Position numbers and translations under genes: made by a program. From contig JAPLMQ010000093.1 of assembly GCA_026386955.1 (NCBI GenBank), forward strand, positions 1 to 37,374: a stretch of 37,374 bases of DNA, in the 5' to 3' direction. Every line of letters begins with the position of its first letter. Within the stretch, counting starts at the first letter, position 1. Shown piece after piece: positions 15,570-23,158 of the stretch. The notes under the pieces are model-generated. The model was not told the origin of the DNA and searched no databases. It saw nothing but the letters and a program-made list of their open reading frames with translations. The DNA is from Planctomycetota bacterium (GTDB lineage: Bacteria > Planctomycetota > Phycisphaerae > Phycisphaerales > Phycisphaeraceae).

Positions 15570-17228
15570 ATGCCGTTGCCACGTTTGACCGAATGTTGCG
15601 CCGGAGTCCTGTTGTTCACGGGCATGCTGTTGTCGGCCTCGCCCGCGCAGGCCCAGCCCGCCTCTCAGCCCAGCACCCAGCCCGCCGCCGCGCCCTCCCC
15701 CGCCGAGGCCAAGGCCGTGGTCGACCGCCTCATCGCGGCCAACAACCTCGCCCTGCGCAACCGCACCGACAAGGAGCGCGACCGCGTCAGCTTCCGGTTC
15801 GACTCCGCGGCGATGGGTTGCCGGATCTACGTCCAGACCAAGGACGACCACCGCGCGGCCCTGATCGTCGACATCAACGGCTTGCCCTACGCATTGGCCC
15901 GCGACGGCTACACCCTCTACATCGACCGCGAGTCTGGCCAAAGCCTCCTCCTCTACAAAGGCGGCAACGCGGTGGTGCAGTTCTCATCGGAAGAGAACGA
16001 GCAGTCGCTGACCGTCCTGGCGGGCGGCCTGCTCGACGCCACGGGCGGGATCAACGTGGACATCGCCTCGGTCCTGCGCATGACGCTCAGGAGCCCCGAC
16101 CTGCAGTTCGACTGGGGCCTCAACGGTGAGGTGTTTATCCGCCGCGCGACCGGCTCGTTCGTGCGCCTCTGGCTGCGCCCCGCCCCCGAAGGCCGCGCCC
16201 CGGCCCGCACGACCATCACCGGGAAATCCGCCTCGTGCGCCCTCACCGCGGTGGGCGACGGCATCCCCGCGATCACCGTCAACAACAAGCCGCTCATGAT
16301 CGACACCGGCGCCTCCTGCATGATCATGACCCGCGAGGGATACCGCGGCATGGGCGCACGCTCGGAGGAGGGCGGCCGGCTCGTCCCCTTCAGCGACGTG
16401 ACGGGGCGCGAGCAGCTCGCGACGGCCATCCGCATGAGCCAGTTCACCCTCGACGCCGTGCGCTTCGAGGACTTGGTGCTGCTCCTCGCCGACCTCACGC
16501 CGGTCACGGAGAGAGTCGACAAATCCATCTCGGGCGTGCTGGGGCTGCGCCTCTTCGGCGGCTGCGCCATGACGCTCGACCAGGCCAAGGGGCGTTTCCA
16601 GCTCGACGAGGAGCGGCTCCCCGCGCCCAACGATCGCGACATCCTCCCGATGCGCTGGAGCCGGCGCGCCGCCGCCGAGGTGCCCATCAAGCTCCAAGGC
16701 AAGACGCTCTGGGCCACGCTCGACACCGGCGACTCCACCCCGGGCCTGACCCTGGGCGGAGCCGTCGCCCGCACGCTCGAGTTCACCAGCCCGCCCGTCC
16801 CGCTCCCGGGCTACTTCATCGGCGCGATCGGCGCGACCACCGGCAAGGTCGCGCGCCTCAAGGGCGACCTGCTCCTCGGCACGCACGTCATCCGCCAGCC
16901 GCTGGTCGAGATCCTCGGCGAGGACGACCGCGTGGTCCTGGGCAACCCGCTCATGGCGCAGTTCGCCATGACCATCGACCAGCGCGCGATGGCGGTGCGG
17001 TTCACCCGCGACAAGGCCGAGCCGATTGTCACGCCCGCGATGGTCGACTTTGACCTAGGGTTGGATCCCAGCGACCGCCTCCTGCGCGTCAACGGCAAGC
17101 CCGCGGAGCAGTTCCGCATCACCCAATGGGCCCGCCTGCGGAAGCTCGGCTATCCCGTCGAACTGGTCGTCGACCGCGGCGGGAAAGAGGTGACGCTGAC
17201 GGCGAATCTCAAGACGATCGTGCCCTGA
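15570..17228 (+). CDS. Exported two-domain aspartyl protease with PDZ-like tail
   Basis: A 552-residue protein with a signal peptide ending in SASPAQAQ and then a low-complexity QPASQPSTQPAAAPSPAEA linker. Two retropepsin-type active-site motifs are present: LMIDTGASCM (Asp245) and WATLDTGDST (Asp385), 140 residues apart, each followed by hydrophobic strands such as VLGLRLFGGCAMTLD and VLGNPLMAQFAMTID that resemble the hydrophobic-Gly flap-side motif. The last 60 residues (LDPSDRLLRVNGKPAEQF...VELVVDRGGKEVTLTANL) look like a PDZ domain. Having both Asp in one chain would allow an intramolecular pepsin-like site. The ATG at 15570 is preferred over a TTG 21 nt upstream because GGGAG lies 8 nt before it. 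Likely periplasmic or surface-exposed. Confidence 0.82.
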   Translation: MPLPRLTECCAGVLLFTGMLLSASPAQAQPASQPSTQPAAAPSPAEAKAVVDRLIAANNLALRNRTDKERDRVSFRFDSAAMGCRIYVQTKDDHRAALIVDINGLPYALARDGYTLYIDRESGQSLLLYKGGNAVVQFSSEENEQSLTVLAGGLLDATGGINVDIASVLRMTLRSPDLQFDWGLNGEVFIRRATGSFVRLWLRPAPEGRAPARTTITGKSASCALTAVGDGIPAITVNNKPLMIDTGASCMIMTREGYRGMGARSEEGGRLVPFSDVTGREQLATAIRMSQFTLDAVRFEDLVLLLADLTPVTERVDKSISGVLGLRLFGGCAMTLDQAKGRFQLDEERLPAPNDRDILPMRWSRRAAAEVPIKLQGKTLWATLDTGDSTPGLTLGGAVARTLEFTSPPVPLPGYFIGAIGATTGKVARLKGDLLLGTHVIRQPLVEILGEDDRVVLGNPLMAQFAMTIDQRAMAVRFTRDKAEPIVTPAMVDFDLGLDPSDRLLRVNGKPAEQFRITQWARLRKLGYPVELVVDRGGKEVTLTANLKTIVP

Positions 17229-17430
17229 CGCCGCGCCGACCAAGGCCGGGCCGAGCCCGCACCGGGACGGTCGAACGCACGCCGAGCCGTTGATTTTTGC
17301 GACGGCCGATACGACTACAACCACATCACTATCAATCATTAACGGCCGATACGGCCCAGCGTTGCCGCGCCCTGCCGGCGGTCGTGCAACCTTGGTTTTC
17401 AACATCTCGGGGCCTGCAGAATCCGCATAG
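17229..17430. other. Non-coding spacer with a 12-bp direct repeat
   Basis: No gene is seen. ACGGCCGATACG occurs twice (17302-17313 and 17342-17353) with an AT-rich stretch between the copies. The spacer lies upstream of the Fur-box-like region and could be part of the pseudopilin control region, but no function can be read from it. Confidence 0.4.
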
Positions 17431-17496
17431 TTGACACTGATTCTCAGTTGCTTTATGCCTACTCCCGTGTCGTAGTTGAATTTGATTCTCATTTGC
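17431..17496 (+). promoter_or_regulatory. Two Fur-box-like direct repeats over the pseudopilin promoter
   Basis: Copies at 17431-17451 and 17476-17496 share the pattern TTGA-N3-TGATTCTCA-N-TTGC, identical at 17 of 21 positions and exactly 45 bp apart. The core TGATTCTCA and its spacing resemble the Fur operator consensus (each copy matches about 12 of 19 positions of the classic E. coli box). The first copy starts with TTGACA, which can serve as a -35; a weak -10 TATGCC lies 17 nt further on (17454-17459). The second copy would fall in the untranslated leader. Fur binding is inferred, not shown. Confidence 0.6.
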
Positions 17497-17518
17497 CTAG
17501 CCGCAAGGAGATGTCTGA

Positions 17519-18643
17519 ATGGATCGCGTCCCATGCTTCGTTTCGCAGGTTCGCTCCGCTTCCACCCTCCGCGCTGAATCCCGCGCCGCCCGCGCCCACC
17601 GCGCCGCTGCCCGCGGCTTCACGCTCATCGAGCTCCTCGTCGTCATCAGCATCATCGCTCTGCTCATCGGCATCCTCCTGCCCGCCCTGGGCAAGGCCCG
17701 CGACGCCGCCAAGGTCACCATCAACCTGAGCAACTTGCACCAGATGGGCCTGGCCGTGAACTACTACACGACCGACTACAACACCTATTTCTTCGCCCAC
17801 GAAGGCGACTACATCGCCAGCGGCAACGAAGGCAAGATCATCGACGCCAAGGGCTCTGCGGCGGAGGTCGCCGCCTACCCCGACTTCGCCGACCATGCCC
17901 AACTTCTCCTCGACCAGGCCGCGGGCAACTTGGCCGCGCCGGCCATCACCGTCGCGAACATCAACGCCAAGACCCGCCGGGCCCACTGGGCCGACTACCT
18001 CTTCCAGTACATGCCCGACACGCGGATCTTCACCAGCCCGATGCTCGACGCCCCGGCGCTCCAGGCCCTCAACCTCAACTTCGTCGCGGTCAACACCTAC
18101 GGCCACGCCAAGTGGGGCGGCTACGGCTACAACCAGCACTACATGGGTTGGGAAGCCATCGCCGACGCCACAACGGGCGTCGTCTCCGAGCCCGCCTACC
18201 ACGCGGGCCTCGACCGCGACATCATCAACCCCGCCCACACCGTCGCCATCGGCGACTCCGCCGGCACCCGCAACGGCGCCGCAGTGACCGTCGCGCCTGC
18301 CGGCAACTCCTACACCCTCGAGGGCCCCTACCACTCCCTCAACATGGGCAAGAAGCGCGGCTGGTGGTACCGCACCCAACTGTCCGGCTCCGTTCCGCCC
18401 GCGGTCGATCCCGTCAAATTCGCCGCGGCGAACGCCGACATGACCAATCTCACCCCCGGCTCGACCGCCTGGAGCTACCGCATCGCCCCCGCGCCGCGCA
18501 ACAACGGCCTGCCCGGCTTCGTCTTCGCCGACGGCCACGCCGAGACCAAGACCATGAAGGAGATGGACGACTCCAACAACGACGGCCTCTTCGACAACGG
18601 CTGGTGGAACGGCACGGGCAGCGCCGACCCGAACAAGCACTGA
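17519..18643 (+). CDS. Type II secretion/pilin-like protein with prepilin cleavage site
   Basis: A 374-residue pseudopilin-like protein. After a 33-residue basic leader comes [24 protein letters not shown]: cleavage after Gly33, methylatable Phe34 and the Glu at +5 (Glu38), followed by the hydrophobic assembly helix and GKARDAAKV. The large globular part is rich in Asn, Tyr and Gly and ends with [12 protein letters not shown], the DGH element typical of planctomycete PulG-like proteins, then a [13 protein letters not shown] segment that may bind calcium. The ATG at 17519 has AAGGAG 8 nt upstream. The gene stands alone between two Fur-box-like repeats and a strong terminator, so it is a single-gene transcript. 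These proteins are abundant in planctomycetes and mostly of unknown function. Confidence 0.9.
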   Translation: MDRVPCFVSQVRSASTLRAESRAARAHRAAARGFTLIELLVVISIIALLIGILLPALGKARDAAKVTINLSNLHQMGLAVNYYTTDYNTYFFAHEGDYIASGNEGKIIDAKGSAAEVAAYPDFADHAQLLLDQAAGNLAAPAITVANINAKTRRAHWADYLFQYMPDTRIFTSPMLDAPALQALNLNFVAVNTYGHAKWGGYGYNQHYMGWEAIADATTGVVSEPAYHAGLDRDIINPAHTVAIGDSAGTRNGAAVTVAPAGNSYTLEGPYHSLNMGKKRGWWYRTQLSGSVPPAVDPVKFAAANADMTNLTPGSTAWSYRIAPAPRNNGLPGFVFADGHAETKTMKEMDDSNNDGLFDNGWWNGTGSADPNKH

Positions 18644-18679
18644 GTCAGCCGGCTCGCGCCTGAAAAACCGAGTCTTCAC

Positions 18680-18720
18680 GCGGCGGGGGTCATGAAGCCA
18701 TGACCCCCGCCGCTATTTTT
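18680..18720 (+). terminator. Rho-independent terminator of the pseudopilin gene
   Basis: A perfect 15-bp stem (GCGGCGGGGGTCATG and its complement) with a 4-nt loop AAGC is followed at once by TATTTTT. It lies 37 nt after the stop codon. Its T-run points to transcription from the left. Confidence 0.92.
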
Positions 18721-18761
18721 CGCGCGGAATGCGACATCCGGACGCATCCTTGGTCTGGTGC

Positions 18762-18788
18762 CACATGTCATCGTACTCGTGACATGTG
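18762..18788. repeat. 9-bp hairpin between pseudopilin and radA
   Basis: CACATGTCA and TGACATGTG flank a 9-nt loop. It lies 53 nt beyond the radA stop on that gene's downstream side, without a T-run. The left flank GTGCCACA resembles the end of the 10417-10582 repeat, so it may be a distant member of that family. Confidence 0.5.
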
Positions 18789-18841
18789 TCTTGGAATGGC
18801 GTGCGACGCACATTGGAAAAAGAGCGTCGCAACCCCGTGAA

Positions 18842-20356
18842 TCAAGCGGTTTTCGTGATGATGCGACGACGTCGCCGCAAGCAGGCCGGGTGCAGTTCGC
18901 ACCCCGGCGGGGCCTTGATCCGCGTCTTGGGGCAGATGATGTGGGCGAAGCCCAGGCGCGCCGCCTCGCGCAGGCGCTGCTCGAGCATCTGCACGTGGCG
19001 GATCTCCCCGCCCAGCCCGATCTCCCCCACCGCGCAGACGCCCGCGCCGACTTGCCGGTTGTAGTGCGCCCCCGCGATCGCCAGCGCCACCGCCAAGTCG
19101 GCCGCGGGCTCGCCGATCTTCATCCCCCCCACGCTCGACGCGAAGATGTCCTGGTCGGCCAGCCTCAGCTCGCCCCGCTTCTCCAGCACCGCGATCAGCA
19201 TCGCCAGCCGATTCGCGTCGATGCCGCTGGTCTTGCGCTTCGCGCTGCCCAAAAATCCCGTGGCCGTTAGCGCCTGGATCTCCACCAACAGACACCGCGA
19301 ACCCTGCAGCACCGGGCAGACCACGCTCCCGCTCATCGGCCGGTATTCCGCGTCGAGCAGCCCCGCCCCGTCGGCGACCTGGCGCAGCCCCGTGTCGCCC
19401 ATCTCGAAGAGTCCGACCTCCAGCGTCGACCCGAACCGGTTCTTGATCGCGCGGATGATCCGGTGGCTGTGGTAGCGGTCGCCCTCGAAGTAGAGCACGG
19501 TGTCGACCATGTGCTCGAGCAGCCGCGGCCCCGCGAGCCTGCCCTCCTTCGTCACATGCCCGACGAAGAGCACCGCGCACGACGTCGCCTTCGCGTAATA
19601 GACCATCTCCAGGCAGCAGGCCCGCAGCTGCGTGACGCTCCCCGGCGCGGCCGGCAGCTCGCCCTTGTAGATCATCTGGATCGAGTCGAGCACGATCACC
19701 TCGGGCTGGACTTGCCGAGCCTGCTCGAGGATCCGCGCGAGGTTCGTGTCGGCCAGGACGTAGAGTTCCTTCGGGTGGTCCTTCAACGCGCCAAGGCGTT
19801 GCGCGCGCAGACGCAGTTGGTGGGCCGACTCCTCGCTGGTGACGTAGAGCACGCGCCTGCCGCGCACGGCCCACTGGTGCGCCGCCTGCAGCAACAACGT
19901 CGACTTGCCGATGCCGGGATCGCCGCCGACGAGCACCGTCCCGCCGGGGACGAGGCCCTGCTGGTCGGGGTCGGGGACCGGCGTTGATTTCGCATTCGAC
20001 TTCGATGCGGACGAGGCCGCGGCGCCGTCGTTCTCCTCGGCTTCCGGGGGCGGCGGCGAGCCGCCCAGCACGCGGTCGAGTTCGCTCATGCCCGTCGCGA
20101 GACGATGGCCCGGCGCGTCGGCCTGCCCTTCCGTCACGCCCACCGATTCGATCGGCATCGCCTGGGGGGCCGACATCCCCGCCGCGGCATTCACGACCGG
20201 CGCCGACCCGCGCTGCCGGTCCTGCGCCGCCCCGGCCGACGGAGTCTTGTACTCCTCCAGAGCGTCCCACTGCCCGCAGTCGGGGCACTTGCCCATCCAT
20301 CGGGCCTGGATCGCCCCGCAGGCACGACAGATGAAACGAGTGGATGCCTTTGCCAT
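18842..20356 (-). CDS. radA: DNA repair and recombination protein RadA
   Basis: RadA (Sms) helps branch migration during homologous recombination and repair. The order of domains is textbook: a zinc finger with Cys10, Cys13, Cys24 and Cys27 (CRACG...CPDCG); a RecA-like ATPase with Walker A GGDPGIGKST (about 143-152); the RadA-specific KNRFGST motif (about 304-310); and a carboxy-terminal Lon-protease-like domain (SSVGGMKIGEPAADLAVALAI). At 504 residues it is longer than usual (about 450-460), owing to a low-complexity insertion rich in Pro, Glu, Ala and Ser between residues 95 and 130. The ATG at 20356 follows a TACAAT by 8 nt and has no Shine-Dalgarno sequence. Its promoter and first codons are duplicated at 20926-21023. 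Confidence 0.96.
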   Translation of the reverse strand: MAKASTRFICRACGAIQARWMGKCPDCGQWDALEEYKTPSAGAAQDRQRGSAPVVNAAAGMSAPQAMPIESVGVTEGQADAPGHRLATGMSELDRVLGGSPPPPEAEENDGAAASSASKSNAKSTPVPDPDQQGLVPGGTVLVGGDPGIGKSTLLLQAAHQWAVRGRRVLYVTSEESAHQLRLRAQRLGALKDHPKELYVLADTNLARILEQARQVQPEVIVLDSIQMIYKGELPAAPGSVTQLRACCLEMVYYAKATSCAVLFVGHVTKEGRLAGPRLLEHMVDTVLYFEGDRYHSHRIIRAIKNRFGSTLEVGLFEMGDTGLRQVADGAGLLDAEYRPMSGSVVCPVLQGSRCLLVEIQALTATGFLGSAKRKTSGIDANRLAMLIAVLEKRGELRLADQDIFASSVGGMKIGEPAADLAVALAIAGAHYNRQVGAGVCAVGEIGLGGEIRHVQMLEQRLREAARLGFAHIICPKTRIKAPPGCELHPACLRRRRRIITKTA

Positions 20357-20364
20357 CGCGGCCG

Positions 20365-20370
20365 ATTGTA
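20365..20370 (-). promoter_or_regulatory. -10 hexamer of radA
   Basis: TACAAT on the minus strand ends 8 nt before the radA ATG, so the mRNA would have almost no leader. A clear -35 is not visible. The same hexamer is preserved in the duplicated copy (20990-20995). Confidence 0.5.
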
Positions 20371-20400
20371 TCGCGTGGAGGTGGAGGCGAAGCGGAACCC

Positions 20401-20496
20401 GTATGGTGGGTAGAGCGGCAACCATCGAAACCCGCTGCGGACAACGACAACGCCTCGTCCACACGACTCTGGGTTAGCCGGACGCGCAAGCGACGG
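20401..20496. repeat. Two dispersed repeat copies upstream of radA
   Basis: Positions 20401-20440 hold a member of the GTAGGGTGGGTAGAGCGG...CGAAACCCGC family (also at 21052, 27818 and 27878). Positions 20474-20496 hold a single copy of the TTAGCCGGACGCGCAAGC family, identical over 23 bp (in opposite orientation) to 26238-26262. Together with the rest of 20357-20594 they make a 238-bp non-coding spacer. Confidence 0.65.
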
Positions 20497-20594
20497 CTTG
20501 GCGGCCGCAATCTCGCATCCGCGCCGAATCGCGCCAACGCGGTGCAGCCTCGCGTCGCTGCGAGCTCGGTCCATTGGGCGTCAAACCAGAACTC

Positions 20595-20843
20595 TCACTG
20601 CCTCAGCCGCACGCGATTCACATCATCCAACAATGCTTCAAGTTCATTCCCTAGAGCTGTAGGGGAGAAGTCTGGACTGATCCCTTCCGCCAAGAATTCC
20701 GCGTGAATCAAGTTGATCAGCAATTCCGTCTCTGCCTCAAACATTGAGGATCCCGAGAGAAACGCTTCGGCCACGCACAGAGACGCCGGGGCTCGCTTCT
20801 TCACCAAACTACGCAAGAGATGCCCTTTGCGATCATTTTTCAT
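20595..20843 (-). CDS. Hypothetical small acidic protein, 82 aa
   Basis: An 82-residue protein I do not recognise, MKNDRKGHLLRSLVKKRAPA at the start, then a helical acidic middle (FEAETELLINLIHAEFLAEG) and a helical end (LGNELEALLDDVNRVRLRQ). GAGGTG lies about 4 nt before the ATG at 20843, which supports translation. Its base composition is richer in AT than the flanking genes, hinting at acquisition. It lies between the two copies of the radA 5' end, about 96 nt downstream of the copied start, so the copied promoter could drive it. Confidence 0.6.
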   Translation of the reverse strand: MKNDRKGHLLRSLVKKRAPASLCVAEAFLSGSSMFEAETELLINLIHAEFLAEGISPDFSPTALGNELEALLDDVNRVRLRQ

Positions 20844-20925
20844 GGCGCACCTCTCAAAACCTCGTCTTCAAATTGGTTCCGCGGGAATCAGAACCTGTAA
20901 GACGCTGCCGCTGCGCCCATACGTT

Positions 20926-21023
20926 CAGGCGTGGGTCTCGCCGCAGGCGCGACAGATGAAACGGGTGGAAGCCTTTGCCATCGCGGCGAATTGTATCGCG
21001 TGGGGGCAGAGACGAAGCGGAAC
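20926..21023 (-). pseudogene. Duplicated radA promoter and first codons, truncated by a stop
   Basis: Positions 20941-21023 match 20316-20398 at 74 of 83 bases without gaps, a fixed offset of 625 bp; weaker similarity continues to 20926. On the minus strand the copy keeps the TACAAT -10 and the start codon and reads MAKASTRFICRACGETHA before TGA, which replaces the codon for Arg19 of RadA. Both Cys of the first half of the zinc finger remain. It is a remnant of duplication, possibly still transcribed. Confidence 0.85.
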
Positions 21024-21051
21024 GCAAACAACCCTCGCGCGATCCCCTCTT

Positions 21052-21091
21052 GTAGGGTGGGTTTCGCCGCTTACGGCTCTACCCACCCTAC
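21052..21091. repeat. Hairpin of the GTAGGGTGGG repeat family
   Basis: GTAGGGTGGGT and ACCCACCCTAC form an 11-bp perfect stem around an 18-nt loop that itself contains GCCG-CTTA-CGGC. It lies 34 nt past the stop of the Pro/Ala-rich protein gene and may help end or protect that transcript. The rest of 20844-21124 holds the radA copy and no other gene. Confidence 0.7.
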
Positions 21092-21124
21092 GCGTTCACC
21101 CGTTGCGAAACCTTCGCCAGCCCC

Positions 21125-23017
21125 TCACCGCACACCGATGTAGCTGAACCCGAAGTTGAAGAACAACTCCGGCTCGGTGCGGCAAGGCCAAGGCTCGACG
21201 AACGTCGGCGGGCAGGCGTACGGGAGGGCCACGCTGCAGGGCGGCGTGTAGGCCGGGGCGAAGATCGGTGCATAGAAGGGCGAGTAGATCGGCGCGTATG
21301 CCGGCTCATACATCACCGGCGGGGCCTCGTAGAACGGGCCGTCCCATGACGTCGCCGCATACGGATAGATATAGGCTGGCTCGACGTAGGTGTACGTCAC
21401 CGTCGTCGGCTGCAGATAGTAGACCGGCGGTTGATAGAGGCACGACGAGCCGAGGTTGCTGAAGCCGGTGCTGAAGAAGACCGAGACGCTCGTGCCGCGC
21501 CGGCCGCCGTCCCACGCGCGGGGCCGGTCCCAGCCGCGGGAGCGGTCCCCGTCGCGACGGTTGTCCCCATCGCGCCGGCCGTCGTGGAAGCCGTTGAACC
21601 CGCCTCCATTTCCGCCACCACCATTCCCGGAATAGCCGCCGGGGAAGCGGTCGAAGCCGCGCCCGCGGTCGTTGTCCCGGCGATCGTTGTCGCGTCGGTC
21701 GTTGTCCCCACGATTGTTGTCACGCCGGTCGCCGTCGCGACGGTCGCCCTGCTCCCAGTTGCCCCGCGCGAGCGGTCGCGGCGACTCGCCGGCCGGCTGA
21801 ACGGGCGGCGCTGCCGGCGGCGCGATCACCGGCTCAACCGCCGCGGGGCGATCGGTGCGGACGGGCGTGGACTGGATCCAACGTTGCGGCGGCTGCTGCG
21901 AAACCACGGGCTGGGCCGGGGGCGGCGCGACGGGTGTGCGGACGATGGGCAGCGACGTCGACGCGGGCGTGGGCGGCGCGACCGGGACGCGGGCGGGCGT
22001 CGGCGCGTAGGCGGGGTTGTTCGACGGGACATTCGTCGGCGCGTTTGTCGGTGCGTTTGTGGGCGCGTTCGTCGGCAGATTCGCGGGGACGAAAGTCGGC
22101 GCGGGTCGCGCGGGCATCGCGGCCGAAGGGGCGACGGGCGTCGACGTCGTGGGCGGCGCGGCGACCGTGCGGTCGCGCGGCGCGACCGGCGCGACGAGCA
22201 CCGGCATCGGCGCTGCGGGAGCGACGCGAACGGGGGCCGGCGCGGGGGCGGCGGGCGTCACCACCGGCGGCGCGGCCGCAGGGGCCCCCGGAGCGCGCAC
22301 AGGCGTCGCGGCCGGCGCAGGTGTGACCACTGGCGTCGGAGTGGGAGCAGGAGCCGAAGGCGGTGTCGCCCGAACCGCCGCCGGCGCTGCAGGAACTGGC
22401 GCGGCGGGAGTCGGCGCTGCGGCCGGCGCCACGCTGGGCTGACGCACCGGCGCGACGGGGCGCACATAGATCGTCTGCGGACGGCCATTCGTGGCAGAGC
22501 CCGGCGCACCATTGCTCGGCGGCACGACGACATTGTTCGGCTGTCCATTCGCAGGCCCGTCCGAACCCGTCGCCAACCGCGTCGGCGGCTGCACGACCAC
22601 CGGCGTCGCCGTCGGTGCGGCCTGGGGCTGACGGATCGCGCGATCGCCCGGAGGCGTCATCGCGGAGGGCGGCATCACGACACGGACCGGCGCGGCCGCC
22701 GGAGGGGGCGTCGGGGAAACAGGTGCAGCCGGAGCAACTCGCACCGGCGCGGGAGCCGGCGCTGCCGCTGGAGCCGCCGGCGCCGCGCGCCGCTCGCCCG
22801 CCGGCTGCGGCTGGCGCACCGGTGCCTTCGCGTCACGATTCTCGCGACCCTCGCGGCCATCGCGATTGTCGCCCGCCTGCTTGCCGTCCGCGTTGCCGCG
22901 CGCGGCATCGCCGTCAGCCGCGAACGCCTTCGCGCCCAGCGGCCCGGCCAGCAATCCCGCCAGCCCGATCACCACGACCGCACTGCCCACGACCCGAAGG
23001 GTTGGCTGCTTGGCCAC
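21125..23017 (-). CDS. Exported Pro/Ala-rich low-complexity protein
   Basis: A 630-residue protein with a GTG start at 23017, supported by AGGAG 8 nt upstream and by the signal peptide that follows (TLRVVGSAVVVIGLAGLLAGPLGAKAFAADG). The next 400 residues are almost entirely Pro, Ala, Val and Thr, including a run of NAPT repeats, which would be extended and non-globular. Then comes an Arg/Asp/Asn stretch of repeated RRDND units, a GGNGGGFNG patch, and a folded-looking tail rich in Tyr and Pro (VYYLQPTTVTYTYVEPAYIYP) that ends in FFNFGFSYIGVR. The build suggests a spacer that displays a carboxy-terminal domain at the cell surface. I cannot name a family. Internal repeats are seen at the DNA level near 21660-21745 and 22020-22080. 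Confidence 0.8.
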   Translation of the reverse strand: MAKQPTLRVVGSAVVVIGLAGLLAGPLGAKAFAADGDAARGNADGKQAGDNRDGREGRENRDAKAPVRQPQPAGERRAAPAAPAAAPAPAPVRVAPAAPVSPTPPPAAAPVRVVMPPSAMTPPGDRAIRQPQAAPTATPVVVQPPTRLATGSDGPANGQPNNVVVPPSNGAPGSATNGRPQTIYVRPVAPVRQPSVAPAAAPTPAAPVPAAPAAVRATPPSAPAPTPTPVVTPAPAATPVRAPGAPAAAPPVVTPAAPAPAPVRVAPAAPMPVLVAPVAPRDRTVAAPPTTSTPVAPSAAMPARPAPTFVPANLPTNAPTNAPTNAPTNVPSNNPAYAPTPARVPVAPPTPASTSLPIVRTPVAPPPAQPVVSQQPPQRWIQSTPVRTDRPAAVEPVIAPPAAPPVQPAGESPRPLARGNWEQGDRRDGDRRDNNRGDNDRRDNDRRDNDRGRGFDRFPGGYSGNGGGGNGGGFNGFHDGRRDGDNRRDGDRSRGWDRPRAWDGGRRGTSVSVFFSTGFSNLGSSCLYQPPVYYLQPTTVTYTYVEPAYIYPYAATSWDGPFYEAPPVMYEPAYAPIYSPFYAPIFAPAYTPPCSVALPYACPPTFVEPWPCRTEPELFFNFGFSYIGVR

Positions 23018-23092
23018 GGCTGAGTCTCCTGTTTCGAAAGCCCCTTGCGGAAACCTCATCGGCTCCGCCCACTTCCACTCGGTCCCACCCGC

Positions 23093-23098
23093 TATATT
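23093..23098 (+). promoter_or_regulatory. Possible -10 of manA
   Basis: TATATT lies 60 nt before the manA ATG in the 141-bp divergent spacer. No convincing -35 is present 16-18 nt upstream. Confidence 0.35.
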
Positions 23099-23158
23099 GT
23101 CCCCGTCCCACACACCGTCACAAGCCCCCGCCCCCCGGATCGCGTGAGTCATCCGCTC

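Noticed and set aside
20844..21124. A second zinc-finger gene on the minus strand
   Set aside because: The frame starting like RadA ends after 18 residues; it is a duplicated fragment, not a gene.
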